From assembly GCA_017871115.1 (NCBI GenBank), contig JAFCIZ010000002.1:3741501-3805500 (forward strand): 64,000 bases of DNA, in the 5' to 3' direction. The stretch is from Cunninghamella blakesleeana. Lineage: Eukaryota > Mucoromycota > Mucoromycetes > Mucorales > Cunninghamellaceae. Of this stretch, positions 11,943 to 23,292 are shown in pieces. The position numbers and the translations under genes are program-made. How positions within the stretch are numbered: the first letter of the stretch is position 1; the number at the start of each line of letters is the position of its first letter. The notes under the pieces are model-generated. The model saw only the letters and a list, made by a program, of their open reading frames with translations. It did not search any database and had not been told where the DNA came from.

Positions 11943-13017
11943 TTAAAATAATTTATATTTCTTTAAAAAAAGTAAAAAAAAATAGAAAGAGAGAAAGAGA
12001 GGAGAGGACGCCGAAGTTTTATATTATTTAAGGATGAGGGAATATCCTAATTTGGAAAAAAAAGGATGCCAAAAGCGCATCATATTGTAAGGCGGAGCTA
12101 TTGAATATAATAGCAAAGATGGTTTTATTTAGATAATTATGAGAATAAAAATTATTCATGTACTAATTTGAAATTCACTATAATTAGTATATTTAGTATA
12201 CATCATTCAATTCATTTGGCTAATATTTAAAAATCATTATGTTAAATAAGAAGCTGATGTATTTTCCCCTTTTTATATATTCTGAAAAAAAAAAAAAAAA
12301 AAAACTGTCAAAGGTCATTGAATGTTTTCTGCAATTTTATACATATATTATGTAATGAAAATATAAATACATATGGACCATACAGGTGCTAACTGTTTTT
12401 AAATATTGAACGAAGTAGCTGTACGTATTATATTATATTTTTTAAGTTTTATTTCTTTCATTTTACTCTTTACATATTATATACTGTTGTTAGATGGAAA
12501 CTTTTTTTTAAAAATAAACGAATAGAAGTGTAAACGATTTAATCTAAACCAAAAAAAATTCTATGTATTTAATAAAATGCCATGCAATAAGGTATTACTT
12601 TAAATTATTTAGTAAACGCACAGAAATCAAGAGAGATTTCCAAAAATGGTAAAAAAAATATTTTCAAATATTCAATTGACCATTTTAGCAATAATTATTT
12701 TATTGAAGAAAATCAGCATTTTATGGTGATATAATCAAAATATGTTGTATGTATTTGTATGTGTTATTATTTCTTTTATCCTTGTATTAAAACAGACAAG
12801 TATTGGAAGGGATTAAGGTGAAAAATAAGAGTTTGAAAAATTAAGGTTTACAATCAGACCACTTTTTTTATTGTTACTAAAGCCATTTATTGGTACCAAT
12901 TAATCGTTTTTTAAAAAATACTTTATATTTAAAAATTTACGTTTTCCTTTTATTATTATTGCTATTTAAAAATGGTTGTTTATATTATTGTAATTATTGT
13001 TATTATTCAAATAATTT

Positions 13018-13055
<38 letters not shown>

Positions 13056-13284
13056 TAGTAGTACGACCCATTTAAGTAAATGAAGTGAAAAAAAAAGGTA
13101 TATTCAGTATTATTAAAGCTAATTCACACCCAAATGTATTAAAGTACATAGTGAACTCCGATAAATCATGATTTTTATTTGACATATGTTTAAATAATTC
13201 TTTGCCCCACATTATTTATTTACTTATTTTATCTTTCTCTCGATTTTTTCCTGTCTTTCTTTTTTCTACTAATTTAATCTTATA
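11943..13284. other. Divergent promoter region between paralogs A and B
   Basis: 1.34 kb upstream of both monooxygenases A (-) and B (+). Close to A is a slightly GC-richer stretch (about 12000-12110) with GAGGGAATATCC. A pure A30 run sits at 13024-13053. No gene is visible. Sharing of regulatory elements by the two genes is plausible but not shown. Confidence 0.5.
13024..13053. repeat. Poly-A homopolymer, 30 nt
   Basis: Uninterrupted run of 30 A on the plus strand in the A/B intergenic region, about 230 bp before the start of paralog B. No target-site duplication or retroposed sequence is visible beside it, so it is a simple homopolymer. Confidence 0.85.
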
Positions 13285-15766
13285 ATGTCATCTTCACTTA
13301 GAATTGCTGTTATTGGAGGAGGGTAAGTAAATATATGGGATAAAAAAAAAACCATAGCATAAGAAATGAATTAATGTATTTATTTTTATACCATTTATTT
13401 TTATTAATATTGCAATTATAGATTCAGTGGTATTGCTGCTGCTGTTCAAGTTGAAAAGCAATTGGGTCTGAAAGCAACTATTTTTGAAGCTTGTCATGAT
13501 TTTGGAGGTAATAAATTTATATATACATATAATAGGTTTATTTCATAAAACGTATATCCATTTTAGTATTATTTGAAACTAAAAAAAAATGGTTTATTAT
13601 ACTTTTTATTATATATAGGTACCTGGATGGTGAATACTTACTGGGGATGTGGATGCGATGTACCAAGTCATTTATATTCTTTAAGTTTTGAAAAGAATCC
13701 TGTAATAATTATATTTCTTTTTATCTATATATTATTGTAATGATGGTGATATTAATGAGCATAATTTTCTTTTTATTTCTATCTATTAATATTTTACAGA
13801 ACTGGTCTGAGCGTTACAGTAAACAGCCCGAAATTTATGATTATATGAAAGGTGTAGCTAAAAAATATAAATTATATGATCAAGCTCGTTTAAATACCGA
13901 AGTTATTGAAGCCAATTGGAAAGAAGAAAATAAAGAGTGGGAGTTAAAAGTACATCATAAAGAAACTGGAGAAACTAGAATTGTTTATTTCGATGTGGTG
14001 TAAGTTATATATAATAATAATAATAATAATAGCAATGATGACTTATTTTTTATTTTGATTTGTCAGTCTATTTATTAAATATTAATTTTTATTTTTATTT
14101 TTATTTTTATTTTTTCATTATTTAGTTTCGCTGGACTTGGACCTCTTAGAATCCCGAATATTCCTGAGGAATTTAAAAACTTTGAAGGAAAAATTGTACA
14201 CACCGCTTTTTGGGACAATGATCTTGATTATACTAACAAAAGAGTAGCCGTTATTGGTTCTGGTGCAAGGTAATTAAAAAAAAATAAAAAAAAAAGATAA
14301 AAAAGTATACTTACATAAAAAAGAAAGGAAACTAATTTACAAATTTGCTTTTTTTTTTTTTTTTTAAAATTTTACTTTAATAGTGCTGTACAAGCAATTC
14401 CTAGATTACAACAGGTTGTATCACATATGACAAGTTATCAACGTACTCCAACTTGGTGTATTCCAAGAAGACAATACCGTTATTCATCTTTTGTCAAGTC
14501 ACTTTTCAGATGGTTCCCTTTCTTAATGTTACTTTATCGATTTTCTCTCTTCATTCGTGTAAGTTAATTTTTATTTTAAAAAAAGTCAAAAATAAGAATA
14601 TATATAAATGAATGTAATGTTGATGGAAACTTATTTTTATTATATATATATATATGAATAGCATGAATACATGTACCTTGGATTTAGATACTTTAATACA
14701 ATGATTGGAAAAATACTTAATAAACAATTTTCTGGAGAAATGAAACGTCGATTGATTGCAAGAGGAAGGCCCGATTTGGTAGATAAATTAATTCCTAATT
14801 ATGAAGTAGGTTGTCGTCGTATTACACCATCGGAAACCTATCTTGAAGCATTATGCGAAAAAAATGTTGTCGTGGAAAGAACAGATATTGAAAGCGTTAA
14901 AGGTAGAACTATTCGAACTGTAGACGGTAATGAAACAGAGTTTGATATTTTGATTTTGGCTACTGGATATAATACTACTGGCTTTTTAGGCAATTTACAA
15001 GGTAATATAAATAAATAAATAATAATAGTATAGAGTTAAAAGATGAATCAAATTTCTTGATCTTGATTTATTTTTTTACTAAATTATGTATATTATTACA
15101 TTATTTGATTCAACATAGTTAATGGTAGAGATAATGTTAATTTGAATAAATTATGGGAAGAAAATTACACTGATACTTACAAAACTGTTTCTATTCATGG
15201 CTTCCCAAATTTCTTCATGTTGCTTGGTCCAGGTAAAGTATACATATAGCTATTTAAAACTATTAATAATAAAAAAATAAAGCATCCGTAGTGTATATTA
15301 ATTATTATTATTATTTTTTAAATATAAAAACAAATAAATAAATAAATAGGTTCTGCATTGGGGCATAATTCTGTTGTAACCATGGCTGAAATTCAAGTTG
15401 ATAATGCTATTAAATGTATTAAACAATTAAAGAATGGTGTTAAGGCTATTGAACCTACTGAAAAAGCTCAAGCTCAATTTGTTAAACGATTAAAGGATGG
15501 TTTGAATAAAACTGTTTGGACTTCAAATTGTAAATCTTGGTATAAGAATAAACAAGGAGAGGTAAATGTTGGAAATATATATATTCTATTTTTTTTAAAA
15601 AAATTAATAAAAATAAAAATACCATTTTATAATAAAAATAATAATATTTTTTTTTTCATTTATAATATAATTATAGGTTTTCTCTCTTTATTCTGGAACC
15701 GTTACATCTTTCTGGTGGTTGCTTAGAAATAATAACTTCAAAAAAGATTTCATCAAATACAATTAA
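13285..15766 (+). CDS. Type I Baeyer-Villiger/flavin monooxygenase, paralog B
   Basis: The ten exons are 13285-13322, 13422-13507, 13619-13701, 13800-13999, 14126-14269, 14384-14558, 14662-15001, 15119-15232, 15350-15561 and 15677-15766, giving 493 aa, the same length as paralog A. The motifs are GGGFSG (FAD), [12 protein letters not shown] (BVMO fingerprint), IGSGARSAVQ with the splice inside the Ser codon (NADPH), CRR and [13 protein letters not shown]. The second BVMO fingerprint reads [15 protein letters not shown], with Trp where the family has Pro. The first 38-nt exon has the same length and splice phase as that of A. Two introns absent from A interrupt GAS|A and the C-terminal GE|V, and the CD|VPSH intron of A is missing here. 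Cytosolic FAD/NADPH enzyme; substrate unknown. It is most similar to A, very strongly in two blocks. Confidence 0.92.
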
Positions 15767-16679
15767 TTTATTACAAATATATCAATGATATTACATCTTT
15801 TCCAAATACCTTACATTATATTATAATAAATATATATATTTATCCATATATATACTCATAGCGATAAATAAATAATCACTTACAATCAAAAAAAGTTTTA
15901 TTATTATTATTATTATTATTATTGGCAATGTAATATTTAAATGACTATTTCTATTAATACATACACATAAATGTATATAAATATATGGAATGAATATATT
16001 ATAGCAATCAATTGATATAAAATTTCAAAAAGAATTTTTTTTGATTTTATTAAGAAAAAAATTTTTTTATCCTCTTTTTTGAGAACTCATTATTAATTGA
16101 AATATAATTTTTTTTTGTTTCTATTGTTTATGATCTAGAATTACTTATTTATCTTTTGTATTTAATAGCTTTGTATTAAATATTCAAAAATAATAAAGTT
16201 GTAAATAAATACTGTTGGGGTACTCTTTGTTATTTGAAGGTATGGAAATCAAGAGGCAATCATTCACTTATTTCTTTTTTTAAGTTTTACTATGGAAATT
16301 ATTCCTTTTTTTTTTTTTTTTAGCTGTAAGTAATATAATTCATAATAGAAAATTTTTAGACAGAATATGTATACAAAAATTTAATTGATTTGATTATTTT
16401 GCAATAATGTTACTTACAAAAATTGATTAAAGTGATAAACTATATAATATATATAACAATAAAATATATAATTAATTTCATTGTGCTTTACATTAAATTA
16501 ATAAGATTCATATAAAGAAAAAAAAAATAAAGAACTTTTGAAAAAAATTTTATTTATAAAAGACTATCCCTTGCTTTTTATTTTTCATTATGTTCAATGT
16601 TTTTATTGTTTAGCTATTTCATTATTATTGTTTATAAAAATATTATAATAAATCATAATAAAATTTATTACTGTTTTAT
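15767..16679. other. Convergent intergenic region between paralogs B and C
   Basis: 0.9 kb of A/T-rich sequence between the 3' ends of B (+) and C (-), with a (TTA)n run (15898-15923) and several poly-T tracts. No open frame, RNA gene or inverted repeat that I can support. Confidence 0.5.
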
Positions 16680-16814
16680 TTATTGAGGACGAATAAAATC
16701 ACGAATTGGTGATTTTCTTAGTATCCACCAGTAACTAGTTACATTTTCAGACCAAAGAAGGGTAGGCTATAAACAATATATATATGTATATATCAATAAT
16801 CTTTTTTAATTATG

Positions 16815-16852
<38 letters not shown>

Positions 16853-18113
16853 CATTATTTTATTTATATATATATTTTTTCTTACCACCCCTCTTTCGTT
16901 CAAATACCACGAATTGCATCCTGTTAACCAAACTCTTGATTTTAAATCATTATATAATTTAGTTGAGAATTTTTCTTGAGCTGATTCTGTTGGTTCAATA
17001 TAAGGCAGGTTGTATTGAAGCATTTTTTTCATACATTGGATTCCATAATTTACTTCACTATATACAAATGAAATGAAATGAAGTAAAAAGAGAATAAATC
17101 AAAAGTTCTCTACACGAATATAAACACAGTAATAGTAATAATTACAGTTTTTACCTTTCGATCATAGAAATAACCGAACTATGACCCAAAATAGTTCCAG
17201 GGCCAAGTAGCATGAAAAAATTCGGATAGCTGTGAATTAATACTGTTTTATAGGTTTTTGGGTCTTGTTCATTCCATAGTTTTCTTAAAGACATTCCATT
17301 TTTCCCAATAATATCTAATTCCCCCCAAAAATGTTGTGTTTCAAATCCAGTAGCCAATACCAAAACATCAATATCATTAATAATAGTTCCATCTTCTGTT
17401 TTAATAGCATTATCATGAACTTGTTCAATAGGATTTGTTATTAAAGTGACGTTATCTTTAGCTATAGCATCGTAATAATCACTTGAAAAACAGATTCGTT
17501 TACATCCAATAGGATAATCAGGGACTAAGGAAGGGATCAAATCAGGACGACCGGCTTTAGTTAATTGGTTTTTAATACTTTGAGTAAAAAGAGCATGTGT
17601 TTTTTTTGCAAAAGAACTGTTAGGGTATTTGAAAGTCAAAAAAAAGAATTCATTTGTCCAATAGATATACCATCGATAAAATCTCATGAATAATGGGATC
17701 CATCGAAAACAAAACTTGATCCAGGTACCATACTCTGTATTGACTTTAGGTGTTATCCAGGCTTTGGAACGTTGAAAGTTATATAAATGTTTGACTTGCT
17801 TTTGAAGTTCAGGTAAGGCTTGAACAGCACTATTAAAATATATATGAAAATGGAAAAAATAAATAAATAAATATATTACTAGAATTATAGCGTTTATTTT
17901 TATTACTATTTTTTTTAGGAAAAAAAGAAAATAGAAAAAAAATTCATATATATTTATATTTACCTTGATCCATTTCCTATTAAAACCACTTTTTTATTAG
18001 TAAAATCAATCGATGAGTCCCATTTTGCTGTATGTACCACTTTTCCTTTAAAATTTTCAAACATTTTAGGAATTTTTGGAATACGTAAAGGGCCAATACC
18101 ATTAAATCTGTTT

Positions 18114-18162
<49 letters not shown>

Positions 18163-18780
18163 ATTTTTTATATTTATTTCTCCATTGCATGTTTTTATTT
18201 TATTACTATTATTTTTATTGTTGTTATTGTTATTGTTATTGCTATTTTTTTTTTTTACTTACATAAAATGATAATATTTTGTTTCAACTTTATCGAGGTT
18301 GTTACTAGGAGCATATCTTACTTTCCATTGATTACGATCACTATCCCATTCTGCACTTAATACTAACGTATTCAATTGAACTTGATCATATATTTTATAT
18401 TTTGTTGCAACGTTTTTTATATAAGCAAGGATCTCAGATTGAGATGAATAAGCCTTTGACCAACTGTGTAAAAAAAAAAATAAGGTTGTAAAATAAGCTT
18501 CCTGGGTTTAAATATTGTTTAGATAATCTTTTTGAAAAGTCTTTTATAAAATAGAATATATTTACTTTGGATTAAGTTCATAACTTAATGAATATAAATG
18601 AGAACGAACATCACATTCACATCCAGGATATTTATTTGCATGCCAAGTACCACCTATATCTGACCCGTATTCCATAATGTCAGCAACAATATTAAGTTGT
18701 TTACGTAGTTGGATAGCCGCGTCTATACCAGAGAACCCACAACCAATGATTAAAGTACGAAGTTCGTGTTGTTGCACCAT
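16680..18780 (-). CDS. Type I Baeyer-Villiger/flavin monooxygenase, paralog C
   Basis: The six exons are 18780-18566, 18463-18263, 18107-17964, 17829-17155, 17057-16886 and 16766-16680, giving 497 aa. This is the only one of the four with a complete BVMO N-terminal fingerprint: GGTWHANKYPGCECD at about 43-57. It also has GCGFSG (FAD), FKGKVVHTAKWD (second fingerprint), LIGNGSSAVQ (NADPH), CKRICFSSDYY (Lys-Arg pair) and LATGFETQHFWG. It has the fewest introns of the group: exon 4 covers the region that is split into several exons in A, B and D. The intron in the NPN|W region lies 2 nt downstream of its counterpart in A and B. It is the most divergent paralog, perhaps nearest the ancestral form. 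The start at 18780 is the first in-frame ATG and puts the FAD loop at residues 13-18, as usual. Confidence 0.92.
18118..18160. repeat. (TA)n microsatellite in an intron of paralog C
   Basis: About 40 nt of uninterrupted TA dinucleotides within the intron between exons 2 and 3 of paralog C. Similar (TA)n runs occur near 16820-16849 in its last intron and elsewhere in the window. Confidence 0.8.
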
Positions 18781-19381
18781 ATTATTTATATAAATAAAAG
18801 TGATAAAATAAAGAGAGAGTAAGAAAGAAAGAAAGAAAAAAAGAGAGAAAGAAAAAAAAAAATTAAATAACAATAATAATAATAATAATAATAATAATAA
18901 GGAGGAGGATAAGCACTCTATTATTTTCTTTTGGTCTGCTTCTATATCTATTTTTTTTATTTTTAAACATTTATGCTCGCATCAGTGTGTGAGATTTTGG
19001 TTCCCACGTATATTAAGTTTTTGTATTTAAGTTTTTTTTTAAAGTTGTTGCTATTGTGGTTTACCATCTTTATCTTTTTTATTTTAAAATTAATAATAAA
19101 AAATACATTTATTTCATTTTCCCAAAGACTTCTCTTTGTTTATAAAATAGGTAGTACATAGTTCACTTATCTCCTTCTTGCATAGTTTTTTTATTATTAT
19201 CTTTCTTTTTCAGGGTTTATTTTAAGGAAGTATTTTTATTTTTATTATTACTTTTTGCATATGAATATTAAAAAAAATGATTTGATAATGTATGTATTTA
19301 TATATGTGTATATGTATAAGCCAGATTTGTAATTTTTTTTAATTAAAATTTTTGTGTAAACTATTAAAAAAAAGAAAAAAT
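18781..19381. other. Intergenic, upstream of paralog C
   Basis: Promoter region of paralog C (-) and 3' flank of rad7 (-). Next to the C start there is an A/G-rich stretch (C/T-rich on the coding strand, about 18790-18865) and a (TAA)n run (18870-18900). A 62-codon plus-strand frame at 18973 is Leu/Phe-rich with no other sign of coding. Confidence 0.5.
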
Positions 19382-22082
19382 TTATACAACTTGCGACATT
19401 TCTCGGCCTTCCAGTGATAATTTTTGAGGTTTTTGAACGTATTCAGAAACCTAATAGATGTATAAATAGAAAAGAGAAAAGAAAATAAATAATGGTGATT
19501 TTATATTATTTATCTATTTTAATTTTTCCTTTATTTTTATTACCTGTTGACATCCCCAAACTAAAACTCGCTCAAGTAAAGGACATGATTGAATTAATTT
19601 TGTTAATACAGTATCATCCATAGTTCTAACAAAACTAGCATCTAAATAAGTTAGAGATTGACATGCTGATAAGGATGATAGCATTTCTTTATCAATAATG
19701 ACCGGCTTCATTTTACGACTCTTTGATGGTGATGACAATAGCTGTTCTTGTTGTTGCTGGTTATCTTCAATTTCAGTATCGCTATGATCATTATTATCAG
19801 GAGTTGTAGCGTTAGAAGAATTGCTACTATTAGCATCAGGCGATTCTATAGGATGAGTATTATCACTTTCATTATCATTATTCTTATCATCATCGTCATC
19901 TTGTTCATTTTCAAATGGTGTTAGATCAGGAACGGGACCACCAGCAATGACTTCTAATACATCCGATGATAATTTTTCTAAACTATGAATATTTAAATAA
20001 GTTAATGTTTTCCAAGAATGACATAATAAAGCAACAAAGGCATCATCCTCCAGGTCGGTACATCTTGCAATAGTAACATGTTTGAATCCTTGTCCGTATG
20101 GTATTTGGCGATTATTAGCGGTAGAACGATTCCATTCAACAAATAATTTTTTAAAAGCCTTGGATGATAATTTATCACATTGTTCTAAAATCAAGGTATG
20201 CAATGATGAACCACAATAAGGTAAAATGCCATCTATTAATAAACCATCGTCCATATCAGGACATCCTTTTAAGACAAGTTCTTGTAAATGAGCACCAGTA
20301 CGCTCAAGCACTTTGACCATATGTTCTGAAGTAAGAATATGCTGTCGACTTGGAGATTCAGGTGGCCACGAGAATTCTAAGGTTTTTAGGGTAGTAGGTC
20401 CATGTTCGGTATAGATGTCTAACCAATCATTATCCAAAGTGACAATACGTGATAATCTTAAATGCTGTAAATTTTTAGCATGAATTAATAATTCTTTAAA
20501 GGCATCCTTTCGGAACCGATGAGAATGGCGAAGACTAAATGTTTCTAATTGTTGACCTCTAGCTTTGAAATATTGAATCCACGCATCTTGAGTTATTAAA
20601 TGAGCACCAGATAATGTTAATGATTTAAGATGAGGAAGATGCGTTGTGTAAAGTTCAAGTACTTCATCAGTGATACGTCCACAGTAATATAAGTTTAATT
20701 TTTGGAGATTAGGACAAAAATGGGCAATGTTCTTAAGTCCATCCACATCCATATCTAATAAAGAAATATACATGTATAATTTTTTATTATTTTTATTGTT
20801 GTTATTTAGTTTGTATTTATATAAATATTATCTATATATAAATAAAACAACTTACTTGTACAATCGTAAAGAGTTAATTCATGAAGTTTAGGTTGCATGA
20901 AAAGGCGAGCAGTATGATTTGATAATAAACGGTTACGACATACGATTTTAGCAATTTTATCCAAATTAATATAACTAATGTCACCAAAGGCTTCAATATC
21001 TTCAATATAATTAATTACAATCTAATCAATGGAAAAAAAGAAAAAGAAAATAGTGATGTCAACTCCCATCCTTTTTTAAATATTTATTTATTTATTTTAA
21101 TCCTATTTATAAATTTTATTTTATTTTATATTTAATCCAGACACTTTGTATTCACTTACATTGACACATATATCTTGTAATGAAAGAGGGCCAGCTTCTT
21201 GTTTATTAAAGTTAATTTTTTCAGGACCACCAGTAGCAATAATTGCCTTCTTTTTTTTAGCAGGAGGTTTGGTTGTTTTACCAGAAAGACAAGAGGGACA
21301 AGTAGGTTTTTCTTGAAAATCAGGATCCATTTTATCTGCTCTTGGACGAGTAAAACGATTTTTACATTGACAACAAAATAAAATCAATTGACGACCAGCT
21401 TGAGAACGACGTGTTGATGGGCCAGGTTTAAAATCATCAATAGAAAGGTCAGGGCCGAGATAATTATCATCATCACCTTGTGTTTCACTAGAGGAAGAAT
21501 CATTATCTGAAGAATCATCATCAGAAGAATCATTTTTTCTTTTTTTACGTTTTGATAATAATTTTTTCTTTTGCTGTTTTTTTGATTTAGATACAGCATT
21601 CAAAATAGATTGAGCATCGGAATTTCTTGTACGCTGTCTTCGCGTTGAAACAGGTGTGTATAATATACTAGTCATTTCTGTTGTTGCTGTTGTATCGTCC
21701 GTTATTGTAGTAGTAGTAGAACTAGCTGCTGCGGATGCGTTTTCTGTCACGTCGGAGGCGTTTGGCGTGTCACCATTTTCTTCTTGTAAACGCTGGCGTC
21801 GTCTTCTTTCTTGTGCTTCACGACGACTGCGATTATCTACACGAATACCTTGTTCCTATTTTATAAATAAATATAAATAGATTGATTGATTGATTTATAA
21901 AGTTAACAAAAAGTATTATTCTTTTTTTATTATTTTTCACTATATATATAAATGTATTGGCTTACCCTTAAAAAGCTACTTAAAGCAGAAGTAGGACCGC
22001 TCACATTAGTTGAATTACGATTATTGTTATTATTGTTGTTGTTATTAGATCGTCTGTTATTATTTGATCGATTAGATGACAT
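19382..22082 (-). CDS. RAD7: DNA repair protein Rad7 (GG-NER, LRR)
   Basis: The five exons are 22082-21966, 21855-21160, 21021-20856, 20754-19544 and 19450-19382, giving 752 aa. The N-terminus has the Rad7 signature VSGPTSALSSFLREQGIRV after an Asn/Ser-rich start. Lys/Ser/Asp-rich disordered sequence follows. A CxxC...CxxC zinc-binding segment lies at about 200-235 (FCCQCKNRF, then TCPSCLSG). Next is the Rad7 core (NYIEDIEAFGDISYINLDKI). Leucine-rich repeats start with LHELTLYDC, with later repeats PNLQKLNLYYC, HLPHLKSLTLSGA and GSSLHTLILEQCD. A Gln/Asp/Ser-rich insert interrupts the last repeats. Rad7 works with Rad16 and with Elongin C/cullin in global-genome nucleotide excision repair. It has no link in function to the monooxygenases on either side, so it marks where the cluster is interrupted. 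Confidence 0.93.
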
Positions 22083-22878
22083 CGTTAAATTGACGACAGA
22101 AAATAAATGAGAAATAAAAAATAGAAAGAGAGAGAGAGAAAAAGGAGCTTAATTTTTTTTTTTAAAAAAAATCCCTCCAAAAAAGGAAATGTATGGAGTT
22201 TTAAAAATATTTTTCCACCCATCAGAAGATAAAAAAAATAGCCAAGTATATAAAACAGTTTTCAATTTTTAAAAGTCAATATACTTATAAAAAAAAAGAG
22301 GTAAATAAAATAAAAATAAGATATGATTAAATATATAGTTTTAGTAATAACCAGATTTAAAAAGTCACAATTGATAATATGGAAAAATAAATAGTTTAAA
22401 CAGTAAAAAAGAATAGTACATTATAAAAGACTTGATTTCTATAAAAATTTATGGAAAATGAAAATAATAATAACTATAATAATAATGATGATAATGATAA
22501 ACTATTATTATATAATGAAAATATGTAGCAAAATGCAAATCACCGTGCTGTCGTACTATAATAGAGGATATTAAATTAATAGTGAAGTTTTTTTAACAAT
22601 GTCTACCAATTATACATTTAAAGTAGTAAGCAACTTTGATTATAGTAATTAAGCCTTTTTACTGATCCAATTTTTTTTTCTATTTTTTATCACTGTATTA
22701 CAAACACATGAAGCATAGTAAATTTAATGTAATGTCTGATCAATCACCTTTAAGATGATTTACTCAAAAGAATTAAATAAATCTCATTTGTTGGACAATA
22801 CTAAAAAGAATACATAGTGGATACTCTTATTTATTTTCATTAACTTAAATGATTAAGTTTAATATTATTAATATACAT

Positions 22879-22932
<54 letters not shown>

Positions 22933-23292
22933 AAAAAAAGTAAAAATAAAGACGATAAAAGAAGAAAAAATAATAATAATAATTACAAAAAAATAATGAT
23001 TAAAATCAAAAAAAAAGGAAATGAAGGTAAAAGTTTATCTGTCTTTTTTTAGCTGCAATCACTTTTTATTTTTTTTTTATATTTACAATTTTTTTAAGTT
23101 ATGAATGACATTATAAAACATCCTAAAAATGAAAAAAAAATCATTACACATATATATTTCATGCGATTCTAAAGCTTTCCCCACACAAAATAATTTTAGT
23201 GTAACAAAAAGTAAATCTATAAAAAAGAAATATTTTTATTTTTTTTGTCTCTTCAGCTTTTCCCCACTTTTTCCCTTTTTCTTAAAAAAACT
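22083..23292. other. Divergent region between rad7 and paralog D
   Basis: 1.2 kb serving as promoter for rad7 (-) and monooxygenase D (+). It contains a compound (CA)n(TA)n microsatellite at about 22877-22926 and a CT-rich stretch just before the D start (about 23250-23283). No gene recognised. Confidence 0.5.
22877..22926. repeat. Compound (CA)n(TA)n microsatellite
   Basis: ACACACAC followed without a break by about 30 nt of TA repeats. The same CA-to-TA compound structure is found at 1262-1292 and 31850-31887. Confidence 0.8.

Noticed and set aside
18973..19161. 62-codon plus-strand frame between paralog C and rad7
   Set aside because: Leu/Phe-rich, lies on the promoter of C, no support for coding.
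22849..23052. Lys/Asn/Ile-rich 67-codon frame
   Set aside because: It is read straight out of a CA/TA microsatellite and A-rich DNA.
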